Of a stretch of 64,000 nucleotides of DNA, positions 49,899 through 59,560 are shown in pieces. The position numbers and the translations under genes were made by a program. Within the stretch, counting starts at the first letter, position 1. Every line of letters begins with the position of its first letter. The notes under the pieces are model-generated. The model saw only the letters and a program-made list of their open reading frames with translations. It was not told the origin of the DNA and ran no database searches. Source of the DNA: an uncultured Bacteroidota bacterium (GTDB lineage: Bacteria > Bacteroidota > Bacteroidia > Chitinophagales > Chitinophagaceae); the NCBI GenBank assembly GCA_903904855.1, contig CAIVEH010000167.1, positions 62,001-126,000 of the forward strand, read 5' to 3'.

Positions 49899-51179
49899 AT
49901 GTCCATATATAATCAACAAACTAAACTCACCATTGGCCTGTTTGGCTTTGGCGTAGTAGGCGAGAGTCTCTATAAAGTACTAGCATGTACTCCCACACTT
50001 AATGCGCAAATAAAGAAAGTATGCATAAGGCATCCGCACAAGAAAAGGAATGCCCCGGCAGATCTGTTCACCACCGATGTTGCATTGCTGCTCACAGATC
50101 CGGAGATCAATGTGATCATTGAATTGATTGATGACCCTGTTGCTGCATACTATATTGTAACTACCGCCCTGAGCGGTGGGAAAGCCGTGGTAAGCGCCAA
50201 TAAAAAACTGATTGCCGAAAATATGCAGGAACTCATTGCCCTGCAACAGCAATATAATGTGCCTTTCCTTTACGAAGCTGCATGTTGTGCAAGTATCCCT
50301 GTTATCCGCAACCTGGAGGAATACTATGACAATGAATTGCTGCAGGGAATCAGTGGTATTGTAAATGGCTCAACAAACTATATTCTCACGAAGGTAACCG
50401 AAGAAAGGACCTCTTTCATTACTGCATTGCAGCAAGCGCAGACCGAAGGCTTTGCCGAAAGCGATCCCTCGCTTGATGTGAACGGTATTGATGCCGTAAA
50501 TAAACTATCCATACTGCTCACACACGCATATGGTATAATTGCCAGCCCCTCCGATCTATTACACACAGGCATACAAAACCTGGATGAAAATGATGCCCGT
50601 TTCGCAGCTGAAAAGGGTTATAGTATCAAGCTTGTAGCTACGGCCTGCAAATTGCAGGATGGAACTATTGCAGCTTTTGTTTTGCCGCAGTTTGTTGGTA
50701 AAACTAGTCAGCTTGCTACAGTTAGAAATGAGTACAATGGGGTAGTGATTGAAAGCAGTCTGGCAGACCAGCAGTTCTTTTATGGCAAGGGTGCAGGCGG
50801 TTTCCCAACGGCATCGGCTGTGCTAAGTGATTTGTCGGCACTGCACTATAACTACCGCTATGAGTACAAGAAGCTGAACTATCAGCAACCTGCAAGCCTT
50901 TCTGGTGATTTTTATCTGAAAGTGTGCATACGGTTCAAAAGTATACACCAGGTGCCACATAAGAAGTTTGATATCATCCTGGGGTGGAGCAGCAACAGCC
51001 ATCATTGTCATGTTACAGGCATTATCCGGTTTTCCAACCTTGCAGAAGGTTACTGGTGGAAACAACCCGGCGTATCAGTAATTCTGTACCCTGGTGGCAT
51101 AATAGATAACTACCAAGCACAGAATGATCACGATGATGAATACTATGATTTTGTAGAGCAATTGGCAGAGGTGGAGTAA
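49899..51179 (+). CDS. hom: Homoserine dehydrogenase
   Basis: The 426-residue protein has the NAD(P) loop IGLFGFGVVGESLYKVL (12-28), VVSANKKLIAENMQEL (about 94-109), EAACCASIPVIRNLEEYY (about 125) and the catalytic-domain signature GIVNGSTNYILTKV with FAESDPSLDVNGIDAVNKLS (about 188-207). These define homoserine dehydrogenase, which makes homoserine from aspartate semialdehyde for methionine and threonine. It has no fused aspartokinase; the C-terminal 90 residues do not look like a standard ACT domain. It lies behind metB and may share the riboswitch. Confidence 0.93.
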   Translation: MSIYNQQTKLTIGLFGFGVVGESLYKVLACTPTLNAQIKKVCIRHPHKKRNAPADLFTTDVALLLTDPEINVIIELIDDPVAAYYIVTTALSGGKAVVSANKKLIAENMQELIALQQQYNVPFLYEAACCASIPVIRNLEEYYDNELLQGISGIVNGSTNYILTKVTEERTSFITALQQAQTEGFAESDPSLDVNGIDAVNKLSILLTHAYGIIASPSDLLHTGIQNLDENDARFAAEKGYSIKLVATACKLQDGTIAAFVLPQFVGKTSQLATVRNEYNGVVIESSLADQQFFYGKGAGGFPTASAVLSDLSALHYNYRYEYKKLNYQQPASLSGDFYLKVCIRFKSIHQVPHKKFDIILGWSSNSHHCHVTGIIRFSNLAEGYWWKQPGVSVILYPGGIIDNYQAQNDHDDEYYDFVEQLAEVE

Positions 51180-51186
51180 ATAATAC

Positions 51187-51228
51187 ATTCCCATGGAATC
51201 TCCGGGCATTTGGAGATTCCATGGGAAT
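51187..51228. terminator. 17-bp perfect hairpin between hom and the TonB receptor gene
   Basis: ATTCCCATGGAATCTCC (51187-51203) and GGAGATTCCATGGGAAT (51212-51228) form a perfect stem with an 8-base loop between two convergent genes. No U-run on either side, but the position suits bidirectional 3'-end protection. Confidence 0.55.
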
Positions 51229-51276
51229 AAAGGATTGTTAGCAGATTTAGACAGTCACTATATGGGAGTTACACAC

Positions 51277-53643
51277 TTAAAACGTAAGCCGGAACAAAGG
51301 CACAGGGAAGAAGCCCTGCTGGTAGTTCTTTATTATTTTGCCGGTATGCACATCATAGGTCTGGTTGAAAATATTTTTGTTGTTGGTTACATTTTCCAGG
51401 TCGAACGAGAATTCCATGGTACTCTTCCGGAATTCCCTGCGGTAAGAAAACTTTACATCTGTGCGGAAATAATCAGATTGTTTCAGTGAAAATGCCTGGC
51501 TGTTAATATCCACTTCCTTACCAGCGGCCTGCGATGCGGCAATGTCAATAGGTGTCAGATACCTTCCGCCAATTTCAGAAATCTTAAGATTGAAGCCAAG
51601 TGATGCACCTTTCTTACCCACTTTCCATTCTTTGCCGGCCAGCATGTTCAGTACATGCCCTGTATTGAAGGCCGTATTCCTTTCTATACCATCGCTGCCT
51701 TTGTATTTCGAATTGACCAATGAGCCGGTAACCAGGAAATAAAATCCCTTTTTCAGAAAATGCTCCAGGGTCAGTTCAGCGCCATAGTTAGTACCTGTGC
51801 CTTTATTTACCAGGCTGTCATTATTATCCAATGTGAACGCTGCACCACTGTTCAGAGTAGTATACGATGATGGGTATTGTTCCACCGGCACTTTATCCAA
51901 CGCCTGATAATAGGCCTCCAGCTTTATGCGCATGGTGGCAGATATATTCAGGTCGTATGCTGCTACTATATGCTGACTACGTGTGAAATTGAGGTTTTTA
52001 TTGGTATTGGCCTCACCACCGGCTACAGGGGTCTGTATAAAATAGGTATAGATATTCTGCATCTGGCTATGAAGGCCATAACCCAGGCTCAGAGAGTTCC
52101 GGCTGTTGATGCTGTATCTTATTGCAGCCCTTGGCTCTATGGCAATGCTGCTGTTAATGTCCAGGTATTGCGAATGCAGTCCTGCAACAAACGAAAGATT
52201 CCGGTTAAACCTGTGCTTCCATTGTATATATGCCTGCTCAAGGCCCAGGTTACCGGTCTGGTTTTCATATACTATATCAGGTTGGTTAGGATGCCTTTCT
52301 GTAAAGTTGGTGTTGTAAGCTGTGTTTTCATAAGTTACCCCAGCCTGTAAGTTATTTTTGGCATTGAACTTATGCATATAAAGCCATTGCAATGACATTT
52401 TTTGAGTTTTAAAATAAGCAAGGTTGCCTGGGTATGTTGATCCACTTGTATAACTGATAGAATCGCTGGTAAAATGCTGGTCGGTAGTACAGTAACCCGC
52501 TATCAGCTTTGTAGATGACTTTTCTGATATCTGGTAATCGTAGGTAAGGCCGGTTATGGTAGTGGTAAACCGGCTTTTTTGATTTTGAAATGGATCTCCT
52601 CCATAAAGATCTGGTTTGGTAGAATCATAGTCCTTGCCCATGAAGTCCACCTTGCTACTTCCAATAATCCCAAACAGTGACAACTTACTTTTTTTGCTGA
52701 GGTTTGAAACCAGTTTGTAATTGGCATCCTGGTATATCGGCACTGCTGTACCTGTTCCAAGATTGATGCCCAGATCTTTGAATACACCCAATGTACTGTA
52801 CCTGTAATTGATAAGATAAGATGTTTGTTTTTTGGCTCCTATTGGCCCTTCAGCTCCGCCCTCAAAGCCATTAAAACCCACCTGAGCCACGTATTCGGGC
52901 TTGTCCATATTCCCGTTCCTGAGCCGGATATCGAAAACCCCTGCCAGGGCATCGCCATATTGTGGAGAAAAAGCGCCTGTCAGAAAATCAGACTTATCAA
53001 TATTGTTATTGTTCAGCATACTCACAGGCCCGCCGGTGCTGTTCAGTGTACCAAAATGATTCGGATTAGGCACATTCATGCCTTCTATCTGCCACAGCAT
53101 ACCGGTAGGCGAGTTGCCTCTTACCACAATATCATTTCTGCTGTCGTTGCCAGCTATCACACCACCAAAATTGGCTGCCATACGCGATGGGTCGCCCAGT
53201 GCGCCTGCATATAGTTTTGTCTCGTCTACATTAAATGATCTTGCGCTTACCAGTGCCATATCATTAATGGTCTGGTTCTTATCCTTGCTCCTGTTATACG
53301 AGATTGTTACTTCTTCAATTTTGTGAATCGCCTCCTGCAGACTCACATTCAGGTTCACTTCCTTTCCTGCCGATACCAGGATATCATGGAGTATCTGCTC
53401 CTCGTAGGTAATATAGGAGAACTTAATGGTACAGCGGCCCAGCAATACACTGTCCATCTTAAAATGACCGTTTTCGTCAGTTACAGTACCCCTTAGCGGA
53501 TTACTGTTTATCACGGTTACGCTTACGCCGGGTAATGGAGCTTTGGAAGCTTCATCATAAACATTACCAGTAATGGTCTGTGTCTGGGCAAACAATGTGT
53601 CAGCTAATATGACTAATAAAAGTGTGAGAATGGTTCTTTTCAT
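51277..53643 (-). CDS. TonB-dependent outer-membrane receptor
   Basis: The 788-residue precursor has a signal peptide (to about LFAQ, residue 20), a carboxypeptidase-regulatory-like domain (about 22-110: ITGNVYDEASKAPLPGVSVT), a plug domain (about 115-235, with DIVVRGNSPTGMLWQIEGMN and YGDALAGVFDI) and a beta-barrel that ends in the aromatic FRLTF needed for Bam recognition. It imports an unknown ligand with TonB energy. No SusD gene is adjacent, so a glycan-uptake (Sus-type) role is not supported. The Crp/Fnr gene behind it is on the same strand. Confidence 0.92.
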   Translation of the reverse strand: MKRTILTLLLVILADTLFAQTQTITGNVYDEASKAPLPGVSVTVINSNPLRGTVTDENGHFKMDSVLLGRCTIKFSYITYEEQILHDILVSAGKEVNLNVSLQEAIHKIEEVTISYNRSKDKNQTINDMALVSARSFNVDETKLYAGALGDPSRMAANFGGVIAGNDSRNDIVVRGNSPTGMLWQIEGMNVPNPNHFGTLNSTGGPVSMLNNNNIDKSDFLTGAFSPQYGDALAGVFDIRLRNGNMDKPEYVAQVGFNGFEGGAEGPIGAKKQTSYLINYRYSTLGVFKDLGINLGTGTAVPIYQDANYKLVSNLSKKSKLSLFGIIGSSKVDFMGKDYDSTKPDLYGGDPFQNQKSRFTTTITGLTYDYQISEKSSTKLIAGYCTTDQHFTSDSISYTSGSTYPGNLAYFKTQKMSLQWLYMHKFNAKNNLQAGVTYENTAYNTNFTERHPNQPDIVYENQTGNLGLEQAYIQWKHRFNRNLSFVAGLHSQYLDINSSIAIEPRAAIRYSINSRNSLSLGYGLHSQMQNIYTYFIQTPVAGGEANTNKNLNFTRSQHIVAAYDLNISATMRIKLEAYYQALDKVPVEQYPSSYTTLNSGAAFTLDNNDSLVNKGTGTNYGAELTLEHFLKKGFYFLVTGSLVNSKYKGSDGIERNTAFNTGHVLNMLAGKEWKVGKKGASLGFNLKISEIGGRYLTPIDIAASQAAGKEVDINSQAFSLKQSDYFRTDVKFSYRREFRKSTMEFSFDLENVTNNKNIFNQTYDVHTGKIIKNYQQGFFPVPLFRLTF

Positions 53644-53756
53644 ACAAAAGCAATTTGATTACAAAATTGCGTGCATAATCACAGTTGTTCATTGACCTGG
53701 GTTAAGATGTTGCTGGTGGCATTTATTTCTTAACCCTGATCAATTTTTTGAAAACT

Positions 53757-54374
53757 TCACATAACCAGTTCCTTCGGTTGCCTTTGCTTGCTGAATCTTG
53801 ATTTTATGCGGCTGAGAGCTTCTGGTGTTATGCCAAGGTAAGATGCAATCATATATTGAGGTACCCGCTGCAGCAGCCATGGCTGACTTATTATTAGGTT
53901 GGTATAGCGTTGTAAGATAGTTTCTTTGGCTTCCGAATTGCTTCCATTACACATTTCCAGGAATATCTGCTCTGCTATGAGCCTGCCTATTATATTTGAT
54001 TCCGGTACTCTTTTGTACAGCATCTGCAGGTCATCAAAAGAAGTATCAACAACCTCTGTATCCTCCAATGCCTGTATGAAAGTAAGTGCTGGTCTGCGGG
54101 TCAGAAAACTCTGGTAATCGCTTATGTAGTTTCCTTCATTGCAAAAACTGATAATCTTGTCCTTGCCATCTACATGGTAGTACATACGTACAAGCCCGTG
54201 ATTAAGGTAAGATACGTAATTGCATACACTACCTTCCCGCACTATAAAGTCACCTTTACGGAAAGATCGAACACTTAATACACTTTCCGTAATTGCCCAG
54301 CTTTCTTCATTCATAGAGGGGAGCAATTGCTGATAAAAGGTCCGTACCTTTTCAAATTTATTGTTTGAAGACAT
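53757..54374 (-). CDS. Crp/Fnr-family transcriptional regulator
   Basis: From the ATG at 54374 (a TTG at 54419 is a poorer start) the protein has 205 residues. Residues 15-125 form a cyclic-nucleotide-binding-like domain (LSVRSFRKGDFIVREGSVCN, GLVRMYYHVDGKDKIISFCN) without the cAMP-binding arginine-serine cluster. Residues 145-195 hold the helix-turn-helix (PQYMIASYLGITPEALSRIK). It belongs to the Bacteroidota Crp/Fnr group of unknown ligand. It is 113 bases upstream of the TonB receptor gene and could control it. Confidence 0.88.
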   Translation of the reverse strand: MSSNNKFEKVRTFYQQLLPSMNEESWAITESVLSVRSFRKGDFIVREGSVCNYVSYLNHGLVRMYYHVDGKDKIISFCNEGNYISDYQSFLTRRPALTFIQALEDTEVVDTSFDDLQMLYKRVPESNIIGRLIAEQIFLEMCNGSNSEAKETILQRYTNLIISQPWLLQRVPQYMIASYLGITPEALSRIKSRFSKQRQPKELVM

Positions 54375-54534
54375 AGATTCACGGTTTGGAACACCAGCTA
54401 AATTACTAAATTTAAACAATGTTGTATTTACCTCTTTAATTCAGTATTGGTTCAACATAGAAATGCACTATTTCTGAGTAGTCTTTGTGTTTTATTTCAG
54501 GGTTCATTATAGAAACAGTCAGGCAATAGTTCAG

Positions 54535-54951
54535 TTATAATAACTTCTTCAATGCTTCGCCTGGCGTTAAAACTGGTATTTCACTTTTTCTGAAGCCTTT
54601 AGGATCGCGGGTGATAATTGCGTTTACATCAGGATTAGTTAATGCTACATACTACTGAACTGAATCTTCAAAATCAGGATTATCTGATACCAATGCTTTT
54701 TTAATGATTGCATGTGTGAGATCCATTACATTTGTAAATGAGGAAAGCTTAACCAGCCTATTAATCGCTTCTGCATGACCAATTTTTTTGCGTATGATGT
54801 AGTAAATATTATTAAAAGATACCGCTGCAATGAATAAAATAATCTTACCCTCTATTGCAAATTCAAACAAGTCTGCTGCATCGTCTGAAAATGGTTCACG
54901 ATCCATTAAGAAGTCTATAATTACATTAGCATCAACAAAAAATCTGTTCAT
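54535..54951 (-). pseudogene. PIN-domain toxin gene interrupted by an in-frame TAG
   Basis: Leftward from the ATG at 54951 the frame encodes a PIN domain: FFVDANVIIDFLMDREPFSD at the start and DNPDFEDSVQ before a TAG at 54652-54654. In the same frame translation continues as YVALTNPDVNAIITRDPKGF, RKSEIPVLTPGEALKKLL to a TAA at 54535. This is the regular end of PIN proteins of this type (DFEDAxQYxxA...ITRNPKDF), so the TAG replaces one residue. The truncated 99-residue product would lack the last strand and one active-site acid region. The antitoxin at 54948-55202 is intact. Confidence 0.78.
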
Positions 54952-55202
54952 ATACCAAGATACCTGTTAGTTAATTCATTTTCAAGCTCTTTTTTATAAT
55001 CAAAATCTTTTGGAAGAGGTACTGAACCTTTAAGCTCTTCAATCAAAGAAGAATACCGTTTTTTCTTTCCAACTTTTTTTACCGGTAAACTTTTAAAATA
55101 ACCTTCAACGAGATCTGACAAACTTTTGCCACTAACGTCAGCATATTCTTTAGCTGCGGTTATCACATCTTCTTGTAACGTAAGCGTAAGTTGCGTTGTC
55201 AT
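54948..55202 (-). CDS. DUF6364-family antitoxin
   Basis: The 84-residue protein has the ribbon-helix-helix-like start of DUF6364 antitoxins (TTQLTLTLQEDVITAAKEYA, then GKSLSDLVEGYFKSL) and an acidic, aromatic tail (PLPKDFDYKKELENELTNRY) that should bind the PIN toxin. Its 3' end overlaps the PIN gene by 4 bases. Since the toxin gene is broken, the antitoxin may now be unneeded or may still bind its operator. Confidence 0.85.
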   Translation of the reverse strand: MTTQLTLTLQEDVITAAKEYADVSGKSLSDLVEGYFKSLPVKKVGKKKRYSSLIEELKGSVPLPKDFDYKKELENELTNRYLGI

Positions 55203-55356
55203 AACACATGTGTTTTATAGTGCAAATATACGATCTAATCCTGAATCCAGAAGGAGCGGAATCTGTTTATCAGAAATTACCAATACGGGGCAAAAATAAA
55301 AATCAACAAAATGTCTTCCCCTGTTCATTCCAAAACTTTAACTATTTTACGTCATT

Positions 55357-56274
55357 ATGGGCACAAACATGATCAGTATCCGCCACATCGTTAAGCAATA
55401 TGCCAGTCAGAGGGCATTGGATAATGTGAGTATGGAAATTGAGAGAGGTACAGTTTTTGGTCTTCTTGGGCCCAATGGCGCCGGCAAAACATCTCTTATC
55501 CGCATCATCAACCAAATTACCGCACCTGATTCGGGTGAAATCCTGTTTAATCGTGAAAAACTGAACCAGAAACACATAGAACGCATAGGCTATCTGCCTG
55601 AAGAAAGAGGGCTTTATAAAAAGATGAAGATCGGTGAGCAGATTTTATACCTTGCTCGGCTAAAAGGTTTGGATAAGCAGGAAGCTATGCGCCGCATAAA
55701 ATACTGGTTCGTGAAGCTGGAGATAGAAAGCTGGTGGGATAAAAAAGTGGAAGATCTCTCGAAAGGAATGCAGCAAAAGGTACAGTTTGTAGCTACTGTT
55801 TTGCACGAACCCGAATTGCTCATACTCGATGAACCCTTCACTGGTTTTGATCCGGTAAATGCCGAAATCATAAAGAATGAAATTCTGGAACTGAACAAGA
55901 AGGGCGCCACTATTATATTCTCTACTCACCGCATGGAGTCGGTTGAAGAACTCTGCGACTCCATTGCACTGCTGAACCTCTCTCACAAAATACTGAATGG
56001 GAAGGTGAAGGATATCAGGAACACCTACCGTAATGGCACTTATCTGCTGGAGTATGAAGGTGACCATCTGGCATTTAATGGAAGTGCTCCTTTCACCTTG
56101 TTATCCGAAACCAATCACGAAGGCAGCTACCAGGTAAAAGTGAAAATCCAGGATGGTAAAAAAGTAAATGATGTGTTACATTATTTATTGCCACTGGTTA
56201 CCATAAACAGGGTAGAAGAAATAGTGCCGACCATGAACGAAATATTTATCCAAACAGTAAGTAAATCCAAATAG
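55357..56274 (+). CDS. ABC-2-type transporter ATP-binding protein
   Basis: The 305-residue protein has Walker A in GLLGPNGAGKTSLIRI (about 34-49), signature LSKGMQQKVQFVA (about 132), Walker B LLILDEPFTGFDP (about 151) and a H-loop in STHRMESVEEL. A C-terminal DUF4162-like region follows. It powers the permease encoded 3 bases downstream, as in NatAB sodium-extrusion or drug-export systems. The ATG at 55369 (MISIRH) is an alternative start. Confidence 0.93.
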   Translation: MGTNMISIRHIVKQYASQRALDNVSMEIERGTVFGLLGPNGAGKTSLIRIINQITAPDSGEILFNREKLNQKHIERIGYLPEERGLYKKMKIGEQILYLARLKGLDKQEAMRRIKYWFVKLEIESWWDKKVEDLSKGMQQKVQFVATVLHEPELLILDEPFTGFDPVNAEIIKNEILELNKKGATIIFSTHRMESVEELCDSIALLNLSHKILNGKVKDIRNTYRNGTYLLEYEGDHLAFNGSAPFTLLSETNHEGSYQVKVKIQDGKKVNDVLHYLLPLVTINRVEEIVPTMNEIFIQTVSKSK

Positions 56275-56277
56275 GCA

Positions 56278-57606
56278 ATGAACAAGATATGGCTCATTAT
56301 ACAACGTGAATACATTTCCAGGGTAAAGAAAAAGTCTTTCCTCGTCATGACCTTCCTGGTGCCTGTACTGTCAATGGGCATGATGGCGCTTATTATTTAT
56401 CTGGTCGCAAAACAGGATGACCTGTGCGATAAGAAAAAGGTTGAGGTGGTGGATGAAAGCGGTATGTTTCGCAACAAGCTAAAGAGCAGTGGGTCTATTG
56501 AATACAGCTATTCTGCCGATAATTATGCCACCGCAAAGGCTGGCCTTCTCAAATCAGGCTACGACTATCTGCTTTATGTACCTGGCTCCATCACCGGCGT
56601 TCAGTTGTTCAGTGAAAAGAAAGCCAGCGCCCTGACTATACAGAATATTCAGAGTGCCCTAAGTGATATTGCACAATCGCAGCGCCTGGTTTCTGCCGGT
56701 ATCGATACGGCGGTTCTTGCAAAAGCACAGAGACCTATAACACTCGATGCAAAGCAAATCACAGAATCAGGCGAAAAAGATGCCCAGACATATGTTGCCT
56801 ACGCTATCGGGTTTATTTCAGCATTCCTCATTTATATGTCACTCTTCATTTACGGTGCCCAGGTTATGCGTGGTGTGATTGAAGAAAAGGTAAGTCGCAT
56901 TGTTGAAGTAATCATTTCTTCTGTAAAACCATTCCAGTTGATGCTGGGTAAGATCATCGGGATAGGATTGGTTGGCCTTACACAATTTGTACTCTGGATA
57001 GCGCTTTCCCTCGCATTATCAACTGTTGCCGGAACTGTGATGATGAGCAAGTCGACCGGTAACATTACTGAGCAGGTCGCAAAATCACAAGGCGTTTCCT
57101 CTGCACAGTTATCGCAGGCATCGGCCACTCAGGTTCAGGAAAATGGTACGGCTAAAATCATGAAGTCAATTGAGAGCATCCCTGTTGCCTATACTATTTT
57201 TTGCTTCCTTTTTTATTTCCTTACAGGCTATATGCTCTACAGCGCCATATTTGCAATGGTAGGCTCTGCTGTAGACAACGAAACCGAAACACAGCAATTC
57301 ATGTTGCCCATTACTTTGCCGCTAGTCTTTACCTTTATTATTTCTATGAACTTCATCATCAACAATCCCGATAGCTCATTATCCATATGGCTGTCTATGA
57401 TTCCATTTACATCGCCCATTGCCATGATGATACGCATACCGTTTGGTGTGCCTGCATGGCAACTGGCAATATCCATGATGCTAATGATTTTAGGCTTCTT
57501 GTTTACTACATGGGTAGCAGCTCGTGTGTATAGAGTAGGCATTCTTATGTATGGCAAAAAAGCCAGTTATCGGGAGTTGGCAAAATGGTTTATGTATAAA
57601 GAGTAG
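56278..57606 (+). CDS. ABC-2-type transporter permease (NatB-like)
   Basis: The 442-residue protein has one N-terminal membrane segment (about 19-42), an extracytoplasmic domain (about 43-165) and five or six C-terminal segments, with the ABC-2 signature region MRGVIEEKVSRIVEVIISSV (about 198-217). This is the NatB/YhaP layout. With its ATPase it probably exports a small molecule or ions. The gene pair stands alone. Confidence 0.88.
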   Translation: MNKIWLIIQREYISRVKKKSFLVMTFLVPVLSMGMMALIIYLVAKQDDLCDKKKVEVVDESGMFRNKLKSSGSIEYSYSADNYATAKAGLLKSGYDYLLYVPGSITGVQLFSEKKASALTIQNIQSALSDIAQSQRLVSAGIDTAVLAKAQRPITLDAKQITESGEKDAQTYVAYAIGFISAFLIYMSLFIYGAQVMRGVIEEKVSRIVEVIISSVKPFQLMLGKIIGIGLVGLTQFVLWIALSLALSTVAGTVMMSKSTGNITEQVAKSQGVSSAQLSQASATQVQENGTAKIMKSIESIPVAYTIFCFLFYFLTGYMLYSAIFAMVGSAVDNETETQQFMLPITLPLVFTFIISMNFIINNPDSSLSIWLSMIPFTSPIAMMIRIPFGVPAWQLAISMMLMILGFLFTTWVAARVYRVGILMYGKKASYRELAKWFMYKE

Positions 57607-57646
57607 TTCTCCGCAATAGTAAAATTCTTAGTTTTGGGTATATTAT

Positions 57647-58375
57647 ATGATGGAAGCAAAAGCAAAATACCTGACTTACCTGTTTATTGTTTGTTTCTTA
57701 TTTACCCCTGGCATTTCCCGGGGCCAATTCGAAGTATCTTCTGGCATAGACCTTAGTTACCCCTTATTGACCAATAAGTACAACAAAATACTTAATTACG
57801 GCCAGCTCAGTTTTGGCCTCAGGGCTGGTATCGCCTACAAGCCGCCTGAAACCCAGTTTTTCCCCATCCTTAATCTGAGTATTGGCCGATGCAGGTTGCC
57901 CTTGTTACAGATTAATAAGAATGTTGCCGCAATCAATTTCGATTACATCAATGTAATGCTCAATGAAAATTTTATTGTTCATTTTCCTAAAAGCGAAGTA
58001 TTTATATACGGCGGCATAGGCTTTACCAACCTGAAGCGCAAAAACATCGTTTTTACCGGCCCCGGCTATTCGCAGCTGGAAGCCACAGTTGATTCGGTTA
58101 AAGATGTAACCAATCTGTTTCCGGCAATGAATATCGGATTTGAGTACAACTATGGCGAATCGGCCGGCAAAGATCTGTATATCACTATGGGTATCAACTT
58201 TCAGTACATAATGCTGCTCGCCGAGCGGAATAATTATTACCTTACCGTAAAGCAATCAGCCTTTAATTACGCGCCTTATAATGCAGGTTTCTCAGGCGAT
58301 GTTATTGCCCCATCTTTTTATCTTGCCATTCACTACCTCCTCCATCACAACAAAAAGAGTAAAATGTACCTCTGA
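57647..58375 (+). CDS. Outer-membrane beta-barrel-like hypothetical protein
   Basis: The 242-residue precursor has a signal peptide (to about ISRGQ, residue 27). The mature part has alternating strands and glycine-aromatic turns (YGQLSFGLRAGIAYKPPETQ, FIYGGIGFTNLKRKN, LYITMGINFQYIMLLA), as in small outer-membrane beta-barrels such as the PorT or OmpW-like group. It ends in KMYL, not an aromatic. The start could be either of two adjacent ATGs (57647 or 57650). It is about 40 bases behind the ABC-2 pair. Confidence 0.6.
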   Translation: MMEAKAKYLTYLFIVCFLFTPGISRGQFEVSSGIDLSYPLLTNKYNKILNYGQLSFGLRAGIAYKPPETQFFPILNLSIGRCRLPLLQINKNVAAINFDYINVMLNENFIVHFPKSEVFIYGGIGFTNLKRKNIVFTGPGYSQLEATVDSVKDVTNLFPAMNIGFEYNYGESAGKDLYITMGINFQYIMLLAERNNYYLTVKQSAFNYAPYNAGFSGDVIAPSFYLAIHYLLHHNKKSKMYL

Positions 58376-58592
58376 AACTATCTGCTAACTTTATGTCTTA
58401 AAATAGCAATAAGTTGAGATAAAGTACTTCAGCACAATGTATGGTCCCCTATAGCGAAAAGGGTTACATCCATGGAAAAGGTTGCTACCTATAGATATTC
58501 TCAAAATTGGCCAGAAACCCTTTGTCCTACCATTTTCCAAATTTGAAATCCTGACTGAAAGCCAAATGGATGGTTCCCTTTAGGGACAGGGT

Positions 58593-59534
58593 TTACCCCA
58601 GCAGGCTTTTCTTGATCTTCCACATCAAAGCATCATTTTTCTGTAGCACCATATACAGTTCCCGTTCTCCTCCGAAGGTTCGGAAAAACCGCTCCACGCC
58701 CTCATCCATGCTGCCCTCAAGGTCAAAATACTGTTGTCTCCGCTTCTTCGCTTGTTTTATGCAGGTCCATAAAAGCAGCGACATTGCTTTATATCCATTA
58801 GACTCAGGGTTTTGCCCACCCATAAAGTAGTAGCTTCGGGTATCATCCCACACATTCCACACTATTGAAAGGGTATTTTCACCATTTTTGGCAACCAGGA
58901 GTTCGCCGGCATTATGCGCAATACAGGCATCAAGTATTTTTTTAAGATCAGCCACTTTATAGTTAATTTCCTTTCCCTTTCCGGTGAGAGTATTGAGCTG
59001 AAACTGATACAGGTGTTCCAACGCACCATTGTCTGTTAATATTGTTTTCACTTGTTCTGCCTGCTTTATATTCCGGCGGGCCGAATCCTTAATGTTTGCA
59101 AGCAGTTCAGTTTCTGATTGTGCAAGATTTATCAGGAAGGTCTGCTGCACCTCAGTATGTAATTTATATTGCCTGAAGATGCCTGCCTGTTTTATTCCGG
59201 GGGTAATTGCCATATGCCATACCTTGCAATCGGGCAATTGTTTCATCAGTTCGGCAACAGTCTCATATTCATAAGCATCAATCCGGCTTTGCCTCAGATC
59301 AGAAGGATAAAAAACATGCGGCCCAAGGTAAGGCGTCAGTACCGGATTGCGCATCAGGCTCACACCCATTTTATTTTCAATAGGGTAGGCCCATACACCC
59401 CTTACGTCCTCTCCCTTCATCGAAATAGCTACATCCCACTCATCACAAACCACATCCAGCCACCATGGCTGCATGAAGACCGGAATACCGGGCTTTTCTG
59501 TGCATATCTTTCTATAAAGTTCTTTATCTGACAT
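58593..59534 (-). CDS. FemAB-like / GNAT-fold acyltransferase
   Basis: The 313-residue protein has two GNAT-type halves, as in FemAB and GNAT_6 proteins: N-terminal FMQPWWLDVVCDEWDVAISM (about 20-39) and C-terminal LSIVWNVWDDTRSYYFMGGQ (about 225-244), followed by a long helix with GYKAMSLLLWTCIKQA and YFDLEGSMDEGVERFFRTFG. The last motif is typical of family members that work on peptidoglycan precursors or exopolysaccharide. The acyl donor is unknown. It lies 27 bases downstream of the LolC/E-like permease gene and may be co-transcribed. Confidence 0.75.
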   Translation of the reverse strand: MSDKELYRKICTEKPGIPVFMQPWWLDVVCDEWDVAISMKGEDVRGVWAYPIENKMGVSLMRNPVLTPYLGPHVFYPSDLRQSRIDAYEYETVAELMKQLPDCKVWHMAITPGIKQAGIFRQYKLHTEVQQTFLINLAQSETELLANIKDSARRNIKQAEQVKTILTDNGALEHLYQFQLNTLTGKGKEINYKVADLKKILDACIAHNAGELLVAKNGENTLSIVWNVWDDTRSYYFMGGQNPESNGYKAMSLLLWTCIKQAKKRRQQYFDLEGSMDEGVERFFRTFGGERELYMVLQKNDALMWKIKKSLLG

Positions 59535-59560
59535 TTTTGCTATCGCCGACTAATAATCAT

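Noticed and set aside
58441-58600. Similar strings ATGGTCCCCTATAGCG and ATGGTTCCCTTTAGGG in one spacer as a repeat pair
   Set aside because: Similarity is short and interrupted; it could be chance in a CCC/GGG-rich spacer.
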